This document shows, one piece after another, positions 42,882 through 51,783 of a DNA stretch of 64,000 bases. Within the stretch, counting starts at the first letter, position 1. Every line of letters starts with the position of its first letter. A program made the translations under genes and the position numbers. The stretch is from VAZQ01 sp963725065 (lineage in GTDB: Bacteria; Pseudomonadota; Alphaproteobacteria; Rhizobiales; Xanthobacteraceae): contig CAVRXD010000026.1 in NCBI GenBank assembly GCA_963725065.1, positions 182,761 through 246,760 on the forward strand. The letters are read 5' to 3'. Under the pieces are notes generated by a model. The model saw only the letters and a program-made list of their open reading frames with translations. It was not told the origin of the DNA and did no database searches.

Positions 42882-44492
42882 TTGGCCGAGCAAAGCGACG
42901 TGCTGATCGTGGGCGCCGGCGTTGCCGGCGCGTTGATCGCTTATAGCTTGGCCGGGGCCGGCGCACGGGTGACCGTGGTCGAGGCCGGCCCGCAGGTCGA
43001 CCGCGGCGTTGCTCTGAACCGACTCGAACGCGCGGCAATCAGGGTGCCGGAAGCGCCTTATGAGATGGCGCCCTATGCCGAGAGCCCGGCCACCATTAAG
43101 GATACCTACATCCAGCAGGATGGACCCGACCCTTTCCGCAGCACTTATCTGCGCTTGGTGGGTGGGACCACGTGGCATTGGCTCGGTACGGCGCTCCGTC
43201 TGCTGCCGTCCGACCTGGAGCTGCGAAGCCGTTACGGTGTCGGCGAGGACTGGCCTCTGCGCTATTCGGATCTCGCGCCGTGGTACGACGCGGCGGAATC
43301 CGAGCTCGGCGTGTCGGGTCCCGACGATGACTTTCTCGGACCGCCACGCCAGAAGCCATATCCAATGCCGGGCTTGCCTGCCGCACTCGGCGATCGGCTG
43401 ATCGAGCAGATTGCCGGCCGGTTCGGGTTCAAGGTCCGGGTATCGCCGCAGGCGCGAAACTCGCAGCCGTTCGACGGACGGCCGGCCTGCTGCGCCAGTT
43501 CGTCATGCATCCCGATTTGCCCGGTGCAGGCCAAGTACGATGCGACCGTTCACTTGCGGAAAGCGGAGGCTGCCGGCGCGCACATTCTTTCCGAGTCGGT
43601 CGCGGTGCGCGTGGATGCCGGCACTGACGGTCGCGTGACCGGCATACTGATCCGCAAGCCGGACCGCAGCGAGACCTGGTTGAGCGCGCGCCACGTCATC
43701 ATCGCGGCGAACGCGATCGAAGGGCCGAAGCTGCTGCTCATGTCCCGCAGCGAGCGTTTTCAGGACGGCATCGCGAACAGCTCCGGCGCGGTGGGGCGCT
43801 ACCTGATGGACCACCCCGTGCAGCTCACCAAGGCGCTTTCACCGGTCCCGGTATGGCCGCGCCGGGGACCGCAGGAGGTGAGCGCAATCCACGAACTGCG
43901 CGACGGCGATCAGCGCCGGCATCATGGGGCGTTTCTCATGAATATCGGAAATCAGGGTTGGGAGTGGGCGGGGCCCGATCTTGCATCGCTGGCAAAGGAG
44001 TATGTCGATGCCGGGCTCTCCGGGCCGGAGCTGTTGAACGCTGTCCGGTCGCACTCGTCCAGGGAGATGACCCTGGTGGCGCTGACGGAGCAATTGCCCG
44101 ATCCCAACAACCGCATAACACCCGACTTCGACCGCCTCGACGCGATCGGCGTGCCCAAGCCCCGCGTTTTCTTCCGACTGGACGATTACACCGCCTCCGC
44201 ACTGGCGGCGGCCCGCAACATGCACGAGCAGCTTTTTCACGCGGTCGGCGCGACCGAGATCGGACATCTTCCCTATGCGGAAGGCGCCGGCCACATCATG
44301 GGCACCACCAGGATGGGAACGGACGCCAGGACGTCGGTGGCGACCGCGGCGGGCCAAAGCCACGACCATCCCAATCTGTGGTTCGCCGGCGCATCGCTGT
44401 TTCCGACCTCGGGTACGGCGAACCCGACCCTGACCATTGCGGCGCTTGCGCTGCGGACCGCCGGGGCGATCAAAATTGCGTTGAAGCAGTAG
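42882..44492 (+). CDS. GMC family FAD-dependent dehydrogenase (gluconate/sorbitol dehydrogenase-like large subunit)
   Basis: 536-aa flavoprotein. The FAD motif is GAGVAG at 11-16, the body has VGGTTWHW, and the C-terminus has HIMGTTRMG and FPTSGTANPTLTIAALALR, as in membrane-bound gluconate and sorbitol dehydrogenases. The likely start is TTG at 42882, 10 bases after the small-subunit stop with AAGAGAG upstream; ATG starts would remove the FAD motif. It has no signal of its own and should be exported with the Tat-bearing small subunit. It oxidises a sugar or polyol alcohol in the periplasm. A third, cytochrome c subunit is missing here. Confidence 0.88.
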   Translation: MAEQSDVLIVGAGVAGALIAYSLAGAGARVTVVEAGPQVDRGVALNRLERAAIRVPEAPYEMAPYAESPATIKDTYIQQDGPDPFRSTYLRLVGGTTWHWLGTALRLLPSDLELRSRYGVGEDWPLRYSDLAPWYDAAESELGVSGPDDDFLGPPRQKPYPMPGLPAALGDRLIEQIAGRFGFKVRVSPQARNSQPFDGRPACCASSSCIPICPVQAKYDATVHLRKAEAAGAHILSESVAVRVDAGTDGRVTGILIRKPDRSETWLSARHVIIAANAIEGPKLLLMSRSERFQDGIANSSGAVGRYLMDHPVQLTKALSPVPVWPRRGPQEVSAIHELRDGDQRRHHGAFLMNIGNQGWEWAGPDLASLAKEYVDAGLSGPELLNAVRSHSSREMTLVALTEQLPDPNNRITPDFDRLDAIGVPKPRVFFRLDDYTASALAAARNMHEQLFHAVGATEIGHLPYAEGAGHIMGTTRMGTDARTSVATAAGQSHDHPNLWFAGASLFPTSGTANPTLTIAALALRTAGAIKIALKQ

Positions 44493-44595
44493 CGCGACGG
44501 CGGGAGCCGCGACGCGTTCAGGTCCCGGCGGCTTCGATCCAGACGCGGCCATGGCAAGCGCTGCCGCCGCGCCGGGATTGGTATACGAGATCGCC

Positions 44596-45813
44596 CTAGC
44601 TCTTTGCCGCCACCGCCGCGATCAGCCGCTTGAGAAAGCCGTCGACGGCGTTGTTGTCGATCCAGCGTACGACCGCGACCAGGTCGTTCTCGGGATCGAC
44701 ATAGATCATATTGAGGCCGTTGCCGTTGTGCATGAACGCGGTGCCCGGTGCGCTCGGCCACTGCTTGCGGTCGGTGTTGAGGAAATAGTTGATGAAGCCG
44801 TAGGGTGATTGCAGCCCGGTTGGCGTCAGCGCCATGTTCACCCACGTCTCCGACAGCAGTTGCCGGTCGCCCCACTTGCCCCGGCGCAGCGTGAGATAGC
44901 CGAAGCGCGCCATGTCATAGGCGTTGATGAACATGCCGCCGCCCCAATGGCCGCCGCCGGTCACCGATTGCACCGGCTGGCCGTCGATCACGACCCAGGC
45001 GTTGTCGTAGCCGAACCAGCGCCAGGTGTTGGAGGCGCCGATCGGATCCATGATCTTCTCTTTGAGCACTTGCGGCAGCGGCCGCCGCCAGAGGTTCAGC
45101 GTGGCGAGCGCGAGCACGTTCACGCGCGTGTCGTTGTATTTGTAGACCGTGCCGGCTTTGTTGCGTGGCCGCGTGAGCCATTCGTCGGGCTTGTCGGACG
45201 GCCGGTCCGCCCAGTCGGGCTTGCCCCACAGCGTTCCCTCCCAGTCGCTGGTCTGCCGCAGCAGATGATTCCAGGTAATGGTGCGGTTGTGCGGCGTGGC
45301 GAACAGGTCGATCAGGTCGGGCGCGCCCATGCGCTCGGCGCGGTTGCCCGTCGGCAAGGGGTTGTAAAGCTGGATCGGAGCCATGGAGTCGCGCGCGATA
45401 TCGTCGACGCTGCGGATCATGCCGCCGTCGTACGCGACGCCGGCCACGCTCGACAGCAGGCTCTTGGTGACGCTGTGGGTCATGTCCACGCGTTGCGGCT
45501 CGCCCCATTCGGCGACCAGAACGCCCTTGTGGATGATGACGCCGGTCAGCTCACCGCGATCCTTGATCGGACCGATGGCGTCGCCGAACGGTTCACGACC
45601 GAAGCTCCGGTAGTGGTTGAGCTTGAGGTCGCGCGGGTTCTTGATCTCATTCGCGATGGAGAAGTCGATCGCGTCCTTCAGCAATTGCGGGTTGATGCCT
45701 GCGTCCGCCGGCGCCTTGCGCTGCCAGTCGGCCCCCGGGAACGTTTGCGCCTGCGCCGCAAGTGGCAGCGTCACCAGCGCGCCAATCAGAATAGCCCTGA
45801 ACCGGATCTGCAT
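44596..45813 (-). CDS. Serine hydrolase (beta-lactamase/class C family)
   Basis: 405-aa exported hydrolase. The signal peptide MQIRFRAILIGALVTLPLAAQA precedes QTFPGADW. The catalytic SxxK is SVTKS (about residues 118-122), the second motif is probably YKYNDT (Tyr-x-Asn) and the third the HNGNG segment near the end. Such proteins act as esterases, D-aminopeptidases or 6-aminohexanoate-type amidases rather than true beta-lactamases. GGAGGG precedes the ATG at 45813. It is convergent with the GMC operon and lies downstream of an amidohydrolase on the same strand. Confidence 0.9.
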   Translation of the reverse strand: MQIRFRAILIGALVTLPLAAQAQTFPGADWQRKAPADAGINPQLLKDAIDFSIANEIKNPRDLKLNHYRSFGREPFGDAIGPIKDRGELTGVIIHKGVLVAEWGEPQRVDMTHSVTKSLLSSVAGVAYDGGMIRSVDDIARDSMAPIQLYNPLPTGNRAERMGAPDLIDLFATPHNRTITWNHLLRQTSDWEGTLWGKPDWADRPSDKPDEWLTRPRNKAGTVYKYNDTRVNVLALATLNLWRRPLPQVLKEKIMDPIGASNTWRWFGYDNAWVVIDGQPVQSVTGGGHWGGGMFINAYDMARFGYLTLRRGKWGDRQLLSETWVNMALTPTGLQSPYGFINYFLNTDRKQWPSAPGTAFMHNGNGLNMIYVDPENDLVAVVRWIDNNAVDGFLKRLIAAVAAKS

Positions 45814-45944
45814 CGCGCCCTCCTGCCGTGAATGGCGCAACGATAGCATGGTGCCGCGCCCGGGCTGAAGGTGGGTCATCGCCGAACGCCCGGCGCGCGC
45901 CGGCGCCTGCGACGATCGGGCTTAGCGCGCCCGGCCGATCCTGG

Positions 45945-47177
45945 TCAGAGCTGCTTCACCGGCGTCGGATCGAGATTGAAGATGCGCGCCGCGTTGAGGC
46001 CGAGGATGTTCTTCTTGGACTGCTCGGACAGGAACGGCAGGTCGGTGATTTCGCTCGGCAGGTCGAAGTCGAAATGCGGCCAGTCCGACGCGAACAGCAG
46101 CTGGGTGTCGGCCTTGATCATCTCGAACGTGCACTCGAGCGCCTTGCGGTTGGTCGCCTCCATCGGCTGCGTCGTGTACCAGCAGTGATCGCGCATATAT
46201 TCGGACGGCAGCCGTTTGAGATGCGGCGCTTCCGACGGGCGCATGAGGAACTGGTCGTCGAGCCGCTGCATCAGGAACGGCGCCCAGGCGATACCCGACT
46301 CGATCCAGATCACCTTGAGCTTGGGGAAGCGGACCGGGATGCCGTTCAAGATCCAGTTCGTGCAATGCACCATGTTGGGCCAGACGAAGCCCAGCGCATG
46401 CATGCCAAGGAAGCGGTTGACGGTCTTGAGCGAGGGATCGTCCCAGTGATAGCCGGCATGGAAGGACACCGGCAGGTTCGTCTCCTCGATCATGCGGTAG
46501 AGTCGCATGTATTTGTTGTGGTGCACCGGCGCATGCCGCGTCGACGGCACGGCGTAGCCGATGATGCCCTTCTTGCCGGCGGTCTCCTTGACGATGCGCT
46601 CGCACTCCTCCGGCGTGTTGAAGGGCAGCACGGCCAGGAACTTGATGCGGTCGTCCGCCGATAAGAGCTTCTCCTGCATCCATCTGTTGTAGGCGCGCGA
46701 CAGCCAGACCTCCATCTCGGGCTGCGGATGCAGGCCGATGAACAGCATGGGTGTCGGGAACACCACCATGTTGTCGACGCCGAGCGAATCCATCGCGCGG
46801 CGGGTGAGCGTCACGTCGCGGTGAACACCGGTCTCCTCGACCTTCTCGCGCAGACCGTCCTGATGCGGGATGCGGCCGCCGACGCTCTGGTAGCGCAGGC
46901 CGAGATCGCCGTTGAGGCCGTAGGGCGGAGCGCCAATGCGGTCCTTGTGGAAATGCAGCGCCTGGTCGCGCACGACCGGATCGTCGATGTACTGCACGAT
47001 CTCGTTCCACGACACGGTCTCGACGTGGTGCGCGTCGACGTCGACGACGAACCACTCATGCAGCTTGCGCCGGCGGGCGGCGAGACGGGCATGCTTGAGG
47101 ATCTCGCGGCTGTCAGTCGAGGTGTCGATGACCTGCGTCGGCAGCATCTGCGGCACGCCCGTCACTGGCTGATTCAT
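45945..47177 (-). CDS. Amidohydrolase family protein (ACMSD / resorcylate decarboxylase type)
   Basis: 410-aa metal-dependent TIM-barrel hydrolase of the amidohydrolase-2 group. The first-strand motif is DVDAHHVE (46-53), later SFHAGYHW gives a metal His, and LLFASDWPHFDFD near the end carries the catalytic Asp. Relatives decarboxylate or hydrolyse aromatic or semialdehyde acids. It overlaps the unknown 133-aa gene by four bases, and that gene overlaps a Rieske ferredoxin gene, so the three form a tight operon. This linkage suggests an oxygenase-linked pathway whose product this enzyme cleaves. Confidence 0.9.
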   Translation of the reverse strand: MNQPVTGVPQMLPTQVIDTSTDSREILKHARLAARRRKLHEWFVVDVDAHHVETVSWNEIVQYIDDPVVRDQALHFHKDRIGAPPYGLNGDLGLRYQSVGGRIPHQDGLREKVEETGVHRDVTLTRRAMDSLGVDNMVVFPTPMLFIGLHPQPEMEVWLSRAYNRWMQEKLLSADDRIKFLAVLPFNTPEECERIVKETAGKKGIIGYAVPSTRHAPVHHNKYMRLYRMIEETNLPVSFHAGYHWDDPSLKTVNRFLGMHALGFVWPNMVHCTNWILNGIPVRFPKLKVIWIESGIAWAPFLMQRLDDQFLMRPSEAPHLKRLPSEYMRDHCWYTTQPMEATNRKALECTFEMIKADTQLLFASDWPHFDFDLPSEITDLPFLSEQSKKNILGLNAARIFNLDPTPVKQL

Positions 47178-47575
47178 GGCTTGCTCCTCGCAACATCGCC
47201 TGAATGAGTACTGTTCCTGCTGTCCGGCTCGTTCTCGCCGGGCCGGCGCCGGAACCAGAGGCCGAGCTCCATCGGCCCGAGCTGCACATCCCGCAGCATC
47301 TCCGAGACCGCCACCAGCATCTCGGTCGCGGTCACAGTCTCTCCGCCCTCCTGCACGATGGCCGGCACGGCGCGATCCTCGAGCTCGGACTTGGCGTAGT
47401 AGAGCCGCACCGCGGCCGTGATGATCTGCGCCAGCGCCTCGTCCGATACGCGCGCGGCCTCGCCCTTCGTGACCAGCTCCTTGGCCGATCGGTGCAGATC
47501 GGCGGCATAGCGGTCGATCCAGCCGTACTCGTCGTTGGCGCGCGCGGCCGGCGGCCTATGGTCAGACGGCGACAT
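47174..47575 (-). CDS. Uncharacterised 133-aa protein in a Rieske/amidohydrolase operon
   Basis: I do not recognise this protein. It starts at an ATG at 47575, inside the end of the Rieske ferredoxin gene (14-base overlap), and ends overlapping the amidohydrolase start by four bases. It is soluble and mainly helical by eye: WIDRYAADLHRSAKELV, then LAQIITAAVRLYYAKSELED, then EMLVAVSEMLRDVQLG. No cysteines or known motif are seen. Its strict position between a Rieske ferredoxin and an amidohydrolase suggests a small accessory subunit of the same enzyme system. Confidence 0.75.
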   Translation of the reverse strand: MSPSDHRPPAARANDEYGWIDRYAADLHRSAKELVTKGEAARVSDEALAQIITAAVRLYYAKSELEDRAVPAIVQEGGETVTATEMLVAVSEMLRDVQLGPMELGLWFRRRPGENEPDSRNSTHSGDVARSKP

Positions 47576-47930
47576 AGATGTTGCCGTCCTTCTGCTCGAG
47601 CTTCGCCTGCCGTAGCCTGATCTTGTCGGAGCCCTGGTTGACGCCGGTCTTGAGGTCGAACTCGTAGCCGTGCCACGAGCACACGATGTTGGTGGCGCGC
47701 TCGTCATAGGCCAGCGCCCTGACGGTGCCGTCGTCGGCGACCGGTTCCAGCACGCGCTGGTAAATCCGGCCCTGGCAGACGGGGCCTTCCCGGTGTGGGC
47801 ACTGGTTGTGCCAGGCGACGAATTGGCCGTCGACCTTGAACACCCCCACCTCGACGCCGTCGCACGACACGACCCTGCGGTCGCCGTCGTTGAGCTCGTC
47901 CGCGCGGCACACGAGGTACGACTTGGTCAC
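47562..47930 (-). CDS. Rieske (2Fe-2S) ferredoxin
   Basis: 122-aa Rieske-type ferredoxin. The cluster ligands are C44 and H46 (NQCPHREG) and C84 and H87 (CSWHGYEF). The spacing of 37 residues between the two motifs is longer than in most BphA3-like ferredoxins (about 16-18), with an insert LEPVADDGTVRALAYDERAT. It should carry electrons to an oxygenase or act as a fused-type Rieske subunit. It is first in an operon with the 133-aa unknown protein and the amidohydrolase, and no oxygenase subunit is directly beside it. Confidence 0.92.
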   Translation of the reverse strand: MTKSYLVCRADELNDGDRRVVSCDGVEVGVFKVDGQFVAWHNQCPHREGPVCQGRIYQRVLEPVADDGTVRALAYDERATNIVCSWHGYEFDLKTGVNQGSDKIRLRQAKLEQKDGNIYVAV

Positions 47931-48040
47931 CTGTCCACTCCGTTATTCGGTTCCGCTCGAGGAACCGGCTCCGACGACTCGCCTTCGCACGAGCGGCATC
48001 TGCAGTCTCGACCATAGGCAAAGCGCGGCCGGGTTTCCAT

Positions 48041-49012
48041 TCATAGTTCGAACTTGATGTTGGCCGCCTTGACCACGCCGGACCAGCGCTGCACCTCGGC
48101 CTTCATCCGCGCCGCCAGCTCGTCCGAGGTGCTCCCGATGCTTTGGCTCGAGAGCGCTTTCATGCGCGCCTTGAAATCGTCCGTGGCCGCAATCTGCCGG
48201 CACGCCGCCTCGAGCTTGCGCACGATCGGCATCGGGGTTCCGGCCGGCGCCATCAGGGCCAGCCAGGTTCCCGCCACCACGTCGGTGACGCCGGCCTCGG
48301 TAAGGGTCGGAACATCGGGAAGATCGGGAATACGCTCCGGGAGCGTCACGGCCAGCGCCCGCAGATTGCCGGTGGCGACCTGAGGTACGGAAACCGGGGT
48401 CTCCACGAACGCGAACGCGGTCTGTCCGCCCAGCAGGCTGGTGATGGATTCGTTGCTGCTGCGGTAGGAGATCGCGGTGGCGGGCGCGCCGGTCTTGATC
48501 TTGAAGTGCTCGATCGGCAGCGTGAAGACCGGCGACGGCGTGGGGTAATTCGCCTTGTCCGGGTTGGCCTTGAGCCACGTCACCAGCTCGGCGATGGTCT
48601 GGGCGGGATGCGACTTGTTCACCAGCACGAGCATCGGATAGTCGGCCACGAGCGAGATCGGCACGAAGTCCTTGAAGATGTCGTAGGGGATCTTGTCCCA
48701 GATGGCGGTGCCGATGGTCATCGCGCCGGGCGCGGCACCGAGCAGCGTGTAGCCGTCGGCAGGGGATTTCGCGACGCTCTCCGGCGCGAGCCGCCCGGCG
48801 GCGCCGGGCTTGTTCTCGACCAGAAAGGTGCCGCCGATCGTTTCCTGCAGCTTCTGGGCAAGGATGCGCGCGACCGTGTCGGTGCCGCCGCCCGCCCCGA
48901 AGCCGATGACGATCCGCACCGTGCGGTTGGGATAGTCGATCTGCTGCCCGCGGGCCGCGACCGGCCACGCCGCCGCGCCTCCCATCAAAGTGAGGAACTC
49001 ACGTCGCTTCAT
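48041..49012 (-). CDS. Bug/TctC family substrate-binding protein with Tat-like leader
   Basis: 323-aa Bug protein. The leader MKRREFLTLMGGAAAWPVAARGQQ contains KRREFL, a twin-arginine pattern, unlike the Sec signals of the other Bug proteins here. The mature part starts IDYPNRTVRIVIGFGAGGG and has ADGYTLLGAA and LPDVPTLTEAG. AGGAG lies six bases upstream of the ATG at 49012. It follows another Bug gene (95 bases apart, same strand) and precedes the Rieske ferredoxin operon, so it may import that pathway's substrate. Confidence 0.91.
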   Translation of the reverse strand: MKRREFLTLMGGAAAWPVAARGQQIDYPNRTVRIVIGFGAGGGTDTVARILAQKLQETIGGTFLVENKPGAAGRLAPESVAKSPADGYTLLGAAPGAMTIGTAIWDKIPYDIFKDFVPISLVADYPMLVLVNKSHPAQTIAELVTWLKANPDKANYPTPSPVFTLPIEHFKIKTGAPATAISYRSSNESITSLLGGQTAFAFVETPVSVPQVATGNLRALAVTLPERIPDLPDVPTLTEAGVTDVVAGTWLALMAPAGTPMPIVRKLEAACRQIAATDDFKARMKALSSQSIGSTSDELAARMKAEVQRWSGVVKAANIKFEL

Positions 49013-49106
49013 GCGCAACTCCTGTTCCCGCCGGCGGCACGGATCGTACCGGTTCAGACGACATCCTGGATAGGGGTATCAATGGCCGGCATGTTGGGTC
49101 CGAAAG

Positions 49107-50165
49107 TCAGTCTATCTTGGCACCCGATTGCCTGATGACCTTCTCCCATTTCTCGGTTTCGGACCTCGCGAAGGTCCAGAACTCGCCGGGGCTCACGATG
49201 ATCGGGGTCGAGCCGAGGTCGGAAAGCTGCGCCTTCATTTTTGCCGAGGTCAGTCCGGCGTTGATCTCGCGGTGCAGCTTTCCGACGACCTCGGTCGGCG
49301 TGCCCCGCGGCACGCCGACACCGTACCAGATGATGGCCTCGTAGCCCGGGACCGTCTCGGCGATCGCCGGCACGTTCGGCAGCACGGCGGAGCGCGTCGC
49401 GGTCGTGACGGCGAGGGCGCGAATCTTGCCGGACTGAATCTGCGGCAGCGTGGACACCATGGCGTCGAACATGACCTGAATCTGGCCGCCGATGAGATCG
49501 GTGACGGCCGGAGCAGAGCCGCGATAGGGCACGTGAACCAGATCGACGCCGGCCATCGCCTTGAACAGTTCGCCGGCCATATGGCCGGTCGTCCCGACGC
49601 CGGGCGTGCCCATGTTGATCTTGCCGGGATTGGCCTTGGCATAGGCGATGAACTCGGAGACGGTGTTCACCGGGACCGAGGGATGCACCACCATGACGCT
49701 CGGCCCCTGCGCCAAGCCGGCGACCGGCGCGAGCTCCTTGAGGAAATCGAAGGTCAGCGTTCGCTTGTTGACCGTCGCGTTGATGGCATTGGCGGATGTG
49801 ACCGCAGCCAGCGTGTAGCCGTCGGGCGCCGCGTTGATGACCGCCTCGGTCGCGATGTTGCTGCCGGCCCCCGATTTGTTTTCCACCAGGACCGACTGGC
49901 CGAGCCGGCTCTGCAGCCATTCACTCATGATGCGCACCAAGGTGTCGGTCGACCCGCCGGCCGGAAATCCGATGACCCAGCGCACCGGCCGCGACGGATA
50001 GTCTTGCGCCGAAGCGGGGCCAATTCCCGCGATCGAGCCGGTCAAGCCGATCGCCAGGGCAGCGAACGCACGCGCCGCGCGCGGGCGCGATATGGCGGCC
50101 GCTCGATGGAACGTTGCTTTCAATCGCAGGGGGAAACGAACTGATCGGCAGCAAAAGGCGGACAT
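49107..50165 (-). CDS. Bug/TctC family substrate-binding protein with long leader
   Basis: 352-aa Bug protein with an unusually long N-terminal leader of about 53 residues ending IGPASAQ|DYPSRPVRW. The ATG at 50165 has GGAG upstream, so the long form seems real, although an internal start giving a normal signal cannot be excluded. The mature part has WVIGFPAGGSTD, PDGYTLAAV, VHVPYRGSAPAVTDLIGG and LPNVPAIAET. It heads the strand leading to the second Bug gene and the ferredoxin operon. Confidence 0.9.
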   Translation of the reverse strand: MSAFCCRSVRFPLRLKATFHRAAAISRPRAARAFAALAIGLTGSIAGIGPASAQDYPSRPVRWVIGFPAGGSTDTLVRIMSEWLQSRLGQSVLVENKSGAGSNIATEAVINAAPDGYTLAAVTSANAINATVNKRTLTFDFLKELAPVAGLAQGPSVMVVHPSVPVNTVSEFIAYAKANPGKINMGTPGVGTTGHMAGELFKAMAGVDLVHVPYRGSAPAVTDLIGGQIQVMFDAMVSTLPQIQSGKIRALAVTTATRSAVLPNVPAIAETVPGYEAIIWYGVGVPRGTPTEVVGKLHREINAGLTSAKMKAQLSDLGSTPIIVSPGEFWTFARSETEKWEKVIRQSGAKID

Positions 50166-50266
50166 ATGGTTGCTCCCCTAGGCCCTTCGACTGCCGATGC
50201 AAAATTCTAGCCAGATGAACTGGACAACCGAAACCAATCCGGTCGGACGGAATTCAATGTGCGGAC

Positions 50267-50312
50267 CTCATCTGAGGAGCCCGCGCGCAGCGCGGGTGTC
50301 CCGAAGGATGGC
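50267..50312. repeat. Dispersed element with CCCGCGC-GCA-GCGCGGG hairpin
   Basis: CCTCATCTGAGGAGCCCGCGCGCAGCGCGGGTGTCCCGAAGGATGG, with a perfect seven-base-arm hairpin at 50280-50296. It shares its ends with the element at 35636-35670. It lies in the 390-base gap (50166-50555) between the divergent Bug and Rieske oxygenase genes. The rest of that gap has no visible gene and should hold two promoters. Confidence 0.65.
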
Positions 50313-50555
50313 CCGTGGCACCATCCCGCTTGTGACCGTCCGTCGAGACGGTGCTGGGTGTCGCCTCAGGACGAGGCCGATCGATGATGTCGGTACGCAC
50401 GGGGCCGCATCGTCCCAGAGTGTCGGCCGAAGTCAAGCCAAGGCGGCTTGACCGGTGAGACCCCCGGCAAGATAATTCGTTGGGCGGGCGCAGTGTTCAG
50501 TCGCGCCGCGCGTCGTTGAACGTCATGGGTCGAATGTGACTTGGGAGTGCGCGCG

Positions 50556-51659
50556 ATGACAGGCGCAGCCGACAACGGCGCCACGCTGCTCGACAGCAAG
50601 AAGAAGCTGATCAGCAAGACCTATCTGCGCAACGCCTGGTACGTTGCCGCGTGGTCCGACGATCTCGTCGACGGCCAGTTGCTGGCCCGCACGATCATGA
50701 AGGAGCCGGTCGTTCTCTATCGCAAGGCCGACGGCAATGTCGCCGCCATCCTGGACCGCTGCTCCCATCGCTTCGCGCCCCTGCACATGGGAAAGATCGT
50801 CCATGGCGATCGCATCCAATGTCCCTATCATGGGCTGGAATTCGATGCCTCCGGCGCCTGCGTGTTGAATCCGCACGGCGCCAAGAACATCCCCTCGCGC
50901 GCTGGCGTGCGCGGCTTTCCCGTGCTCGAAAAGCACAAGGCGATCTGGATCTGGATGGGCGAGAAACCGCCCGACGTCTCCAAGGTGCCGGACTTCGGCG
51001 TGCTCGACAATGTTCCGGAGCTGTACACGACCAAGCGCGACAAGATGACCATCCGCGCGAACTATGAGCTCATCATCGACAACCTGCTCGACCTGAGCCA
51101 CACCTGCTATCTCCACGACGGCATCCTGGGAAATTCCGAAACGGTCGAATCCGACATCACGGTCGAGCAGGACGGCGAGGACGTCGTCGTCGGCCGTCAC
51201 GCCAGCGAGGTGACAGCGCCTGGACTGTTCGCCGCGCTCTGGCCCACGCGGCCCGACCGGGTCGACAAGTTCACCAGCATGCGCTGGATGCCGCCCAGCA
51301 CGATGCGGCTGGTGACCGGCATCTGCACGCCCGGTGCGGTCCCCGAAAGCGGGACCGGCTACCATGCGATCCACATGCTCACGCCGGAGACCGACAGCAC
51401 GACGCATTATTTTTTCACCGCCGTGCGGTTCAATGTTCAGACCGCGGATGAAGCGCTGAACCGCGAGATCCAGGACAAGATCTCGACCACGCGCCGGTTC
51501 GCGTTCGAGGAGCAGGACGCGCCGGTGATCGAGGCGCAGCAGTTGATGATCGATTCGGCGCACGATGCGGTCGATCCCCTCATCCTGGCGATCGACGTCG
51601 GCCCGGTTCGCTACAAGCGCATCCTGCAGAAAAAGATCGCCGGCGAGCAGACGCAATGA
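50556..51659 (+). CDS. Rieske oxygenase, vanillate O-demethylase (VanA)-like
   Basis: 367-aa single-subunit Rieske oxygenase. The cluster ligands are C69, H71, C89 and H92 (RCSHR and CPYHG). The iron site is DNLLDLSHTCYLH, with D179, H182 and H187. The opening LRNAWYVAAWSDDL is the hallmark of the VanA/toluene-sulfonate/phenoxybenzoate group, which demethylate or hydroxylate aromatic acids. A VanB-type reductase should supply electrons but none is in the window. I chose the ATG at 50556. It stands alone and is divergent from a Bug gene that may bring in its substrate. Confidence 0.92.
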   Translation: MTGAADNGATLLDSKKKLISKTYLRNAWYVAAWSDDLVDGQLLARTIMKEPVVLYRKADGNVAAILDRCSHRFAPLHMGKIVHGDRIQCPYHGLEFDASGACVLNPHGAKNIPSRAGVRGFPVLEKHKAIWIWMGEKPPDVSKVPDFGVLDNVPELYTTKRDKMTIRANYELIIDNLLDLSHTCYLHDGILGNSETVESDITVEQDGEDVVVGRHASEVTAPGLFAALWPTRPDRVDKFTSMRWMPPSTMRLVTGICTPGAVPESGTGYHAIHMLTPETDSTTHYFFTAVRFNVQTADEALNREIQDKISTTRRFAFEEQDAPVIEAQQLMIDSAHDAVDPLILAIDVGPVRYKRILQKKIAGEQTQ

Positions 51660-51783
51660 CGTAAGGGATGCGGGCGGTCTGCTGCGACCGATGACTGCGC
51701 ATTGCACCCCTAGCTCCGCCGCAGGCGACAGCCGCAAGTGCTTCTGAACGCCTAAAGAATGGAGCGGCGCGCGGCCGGCTGCC

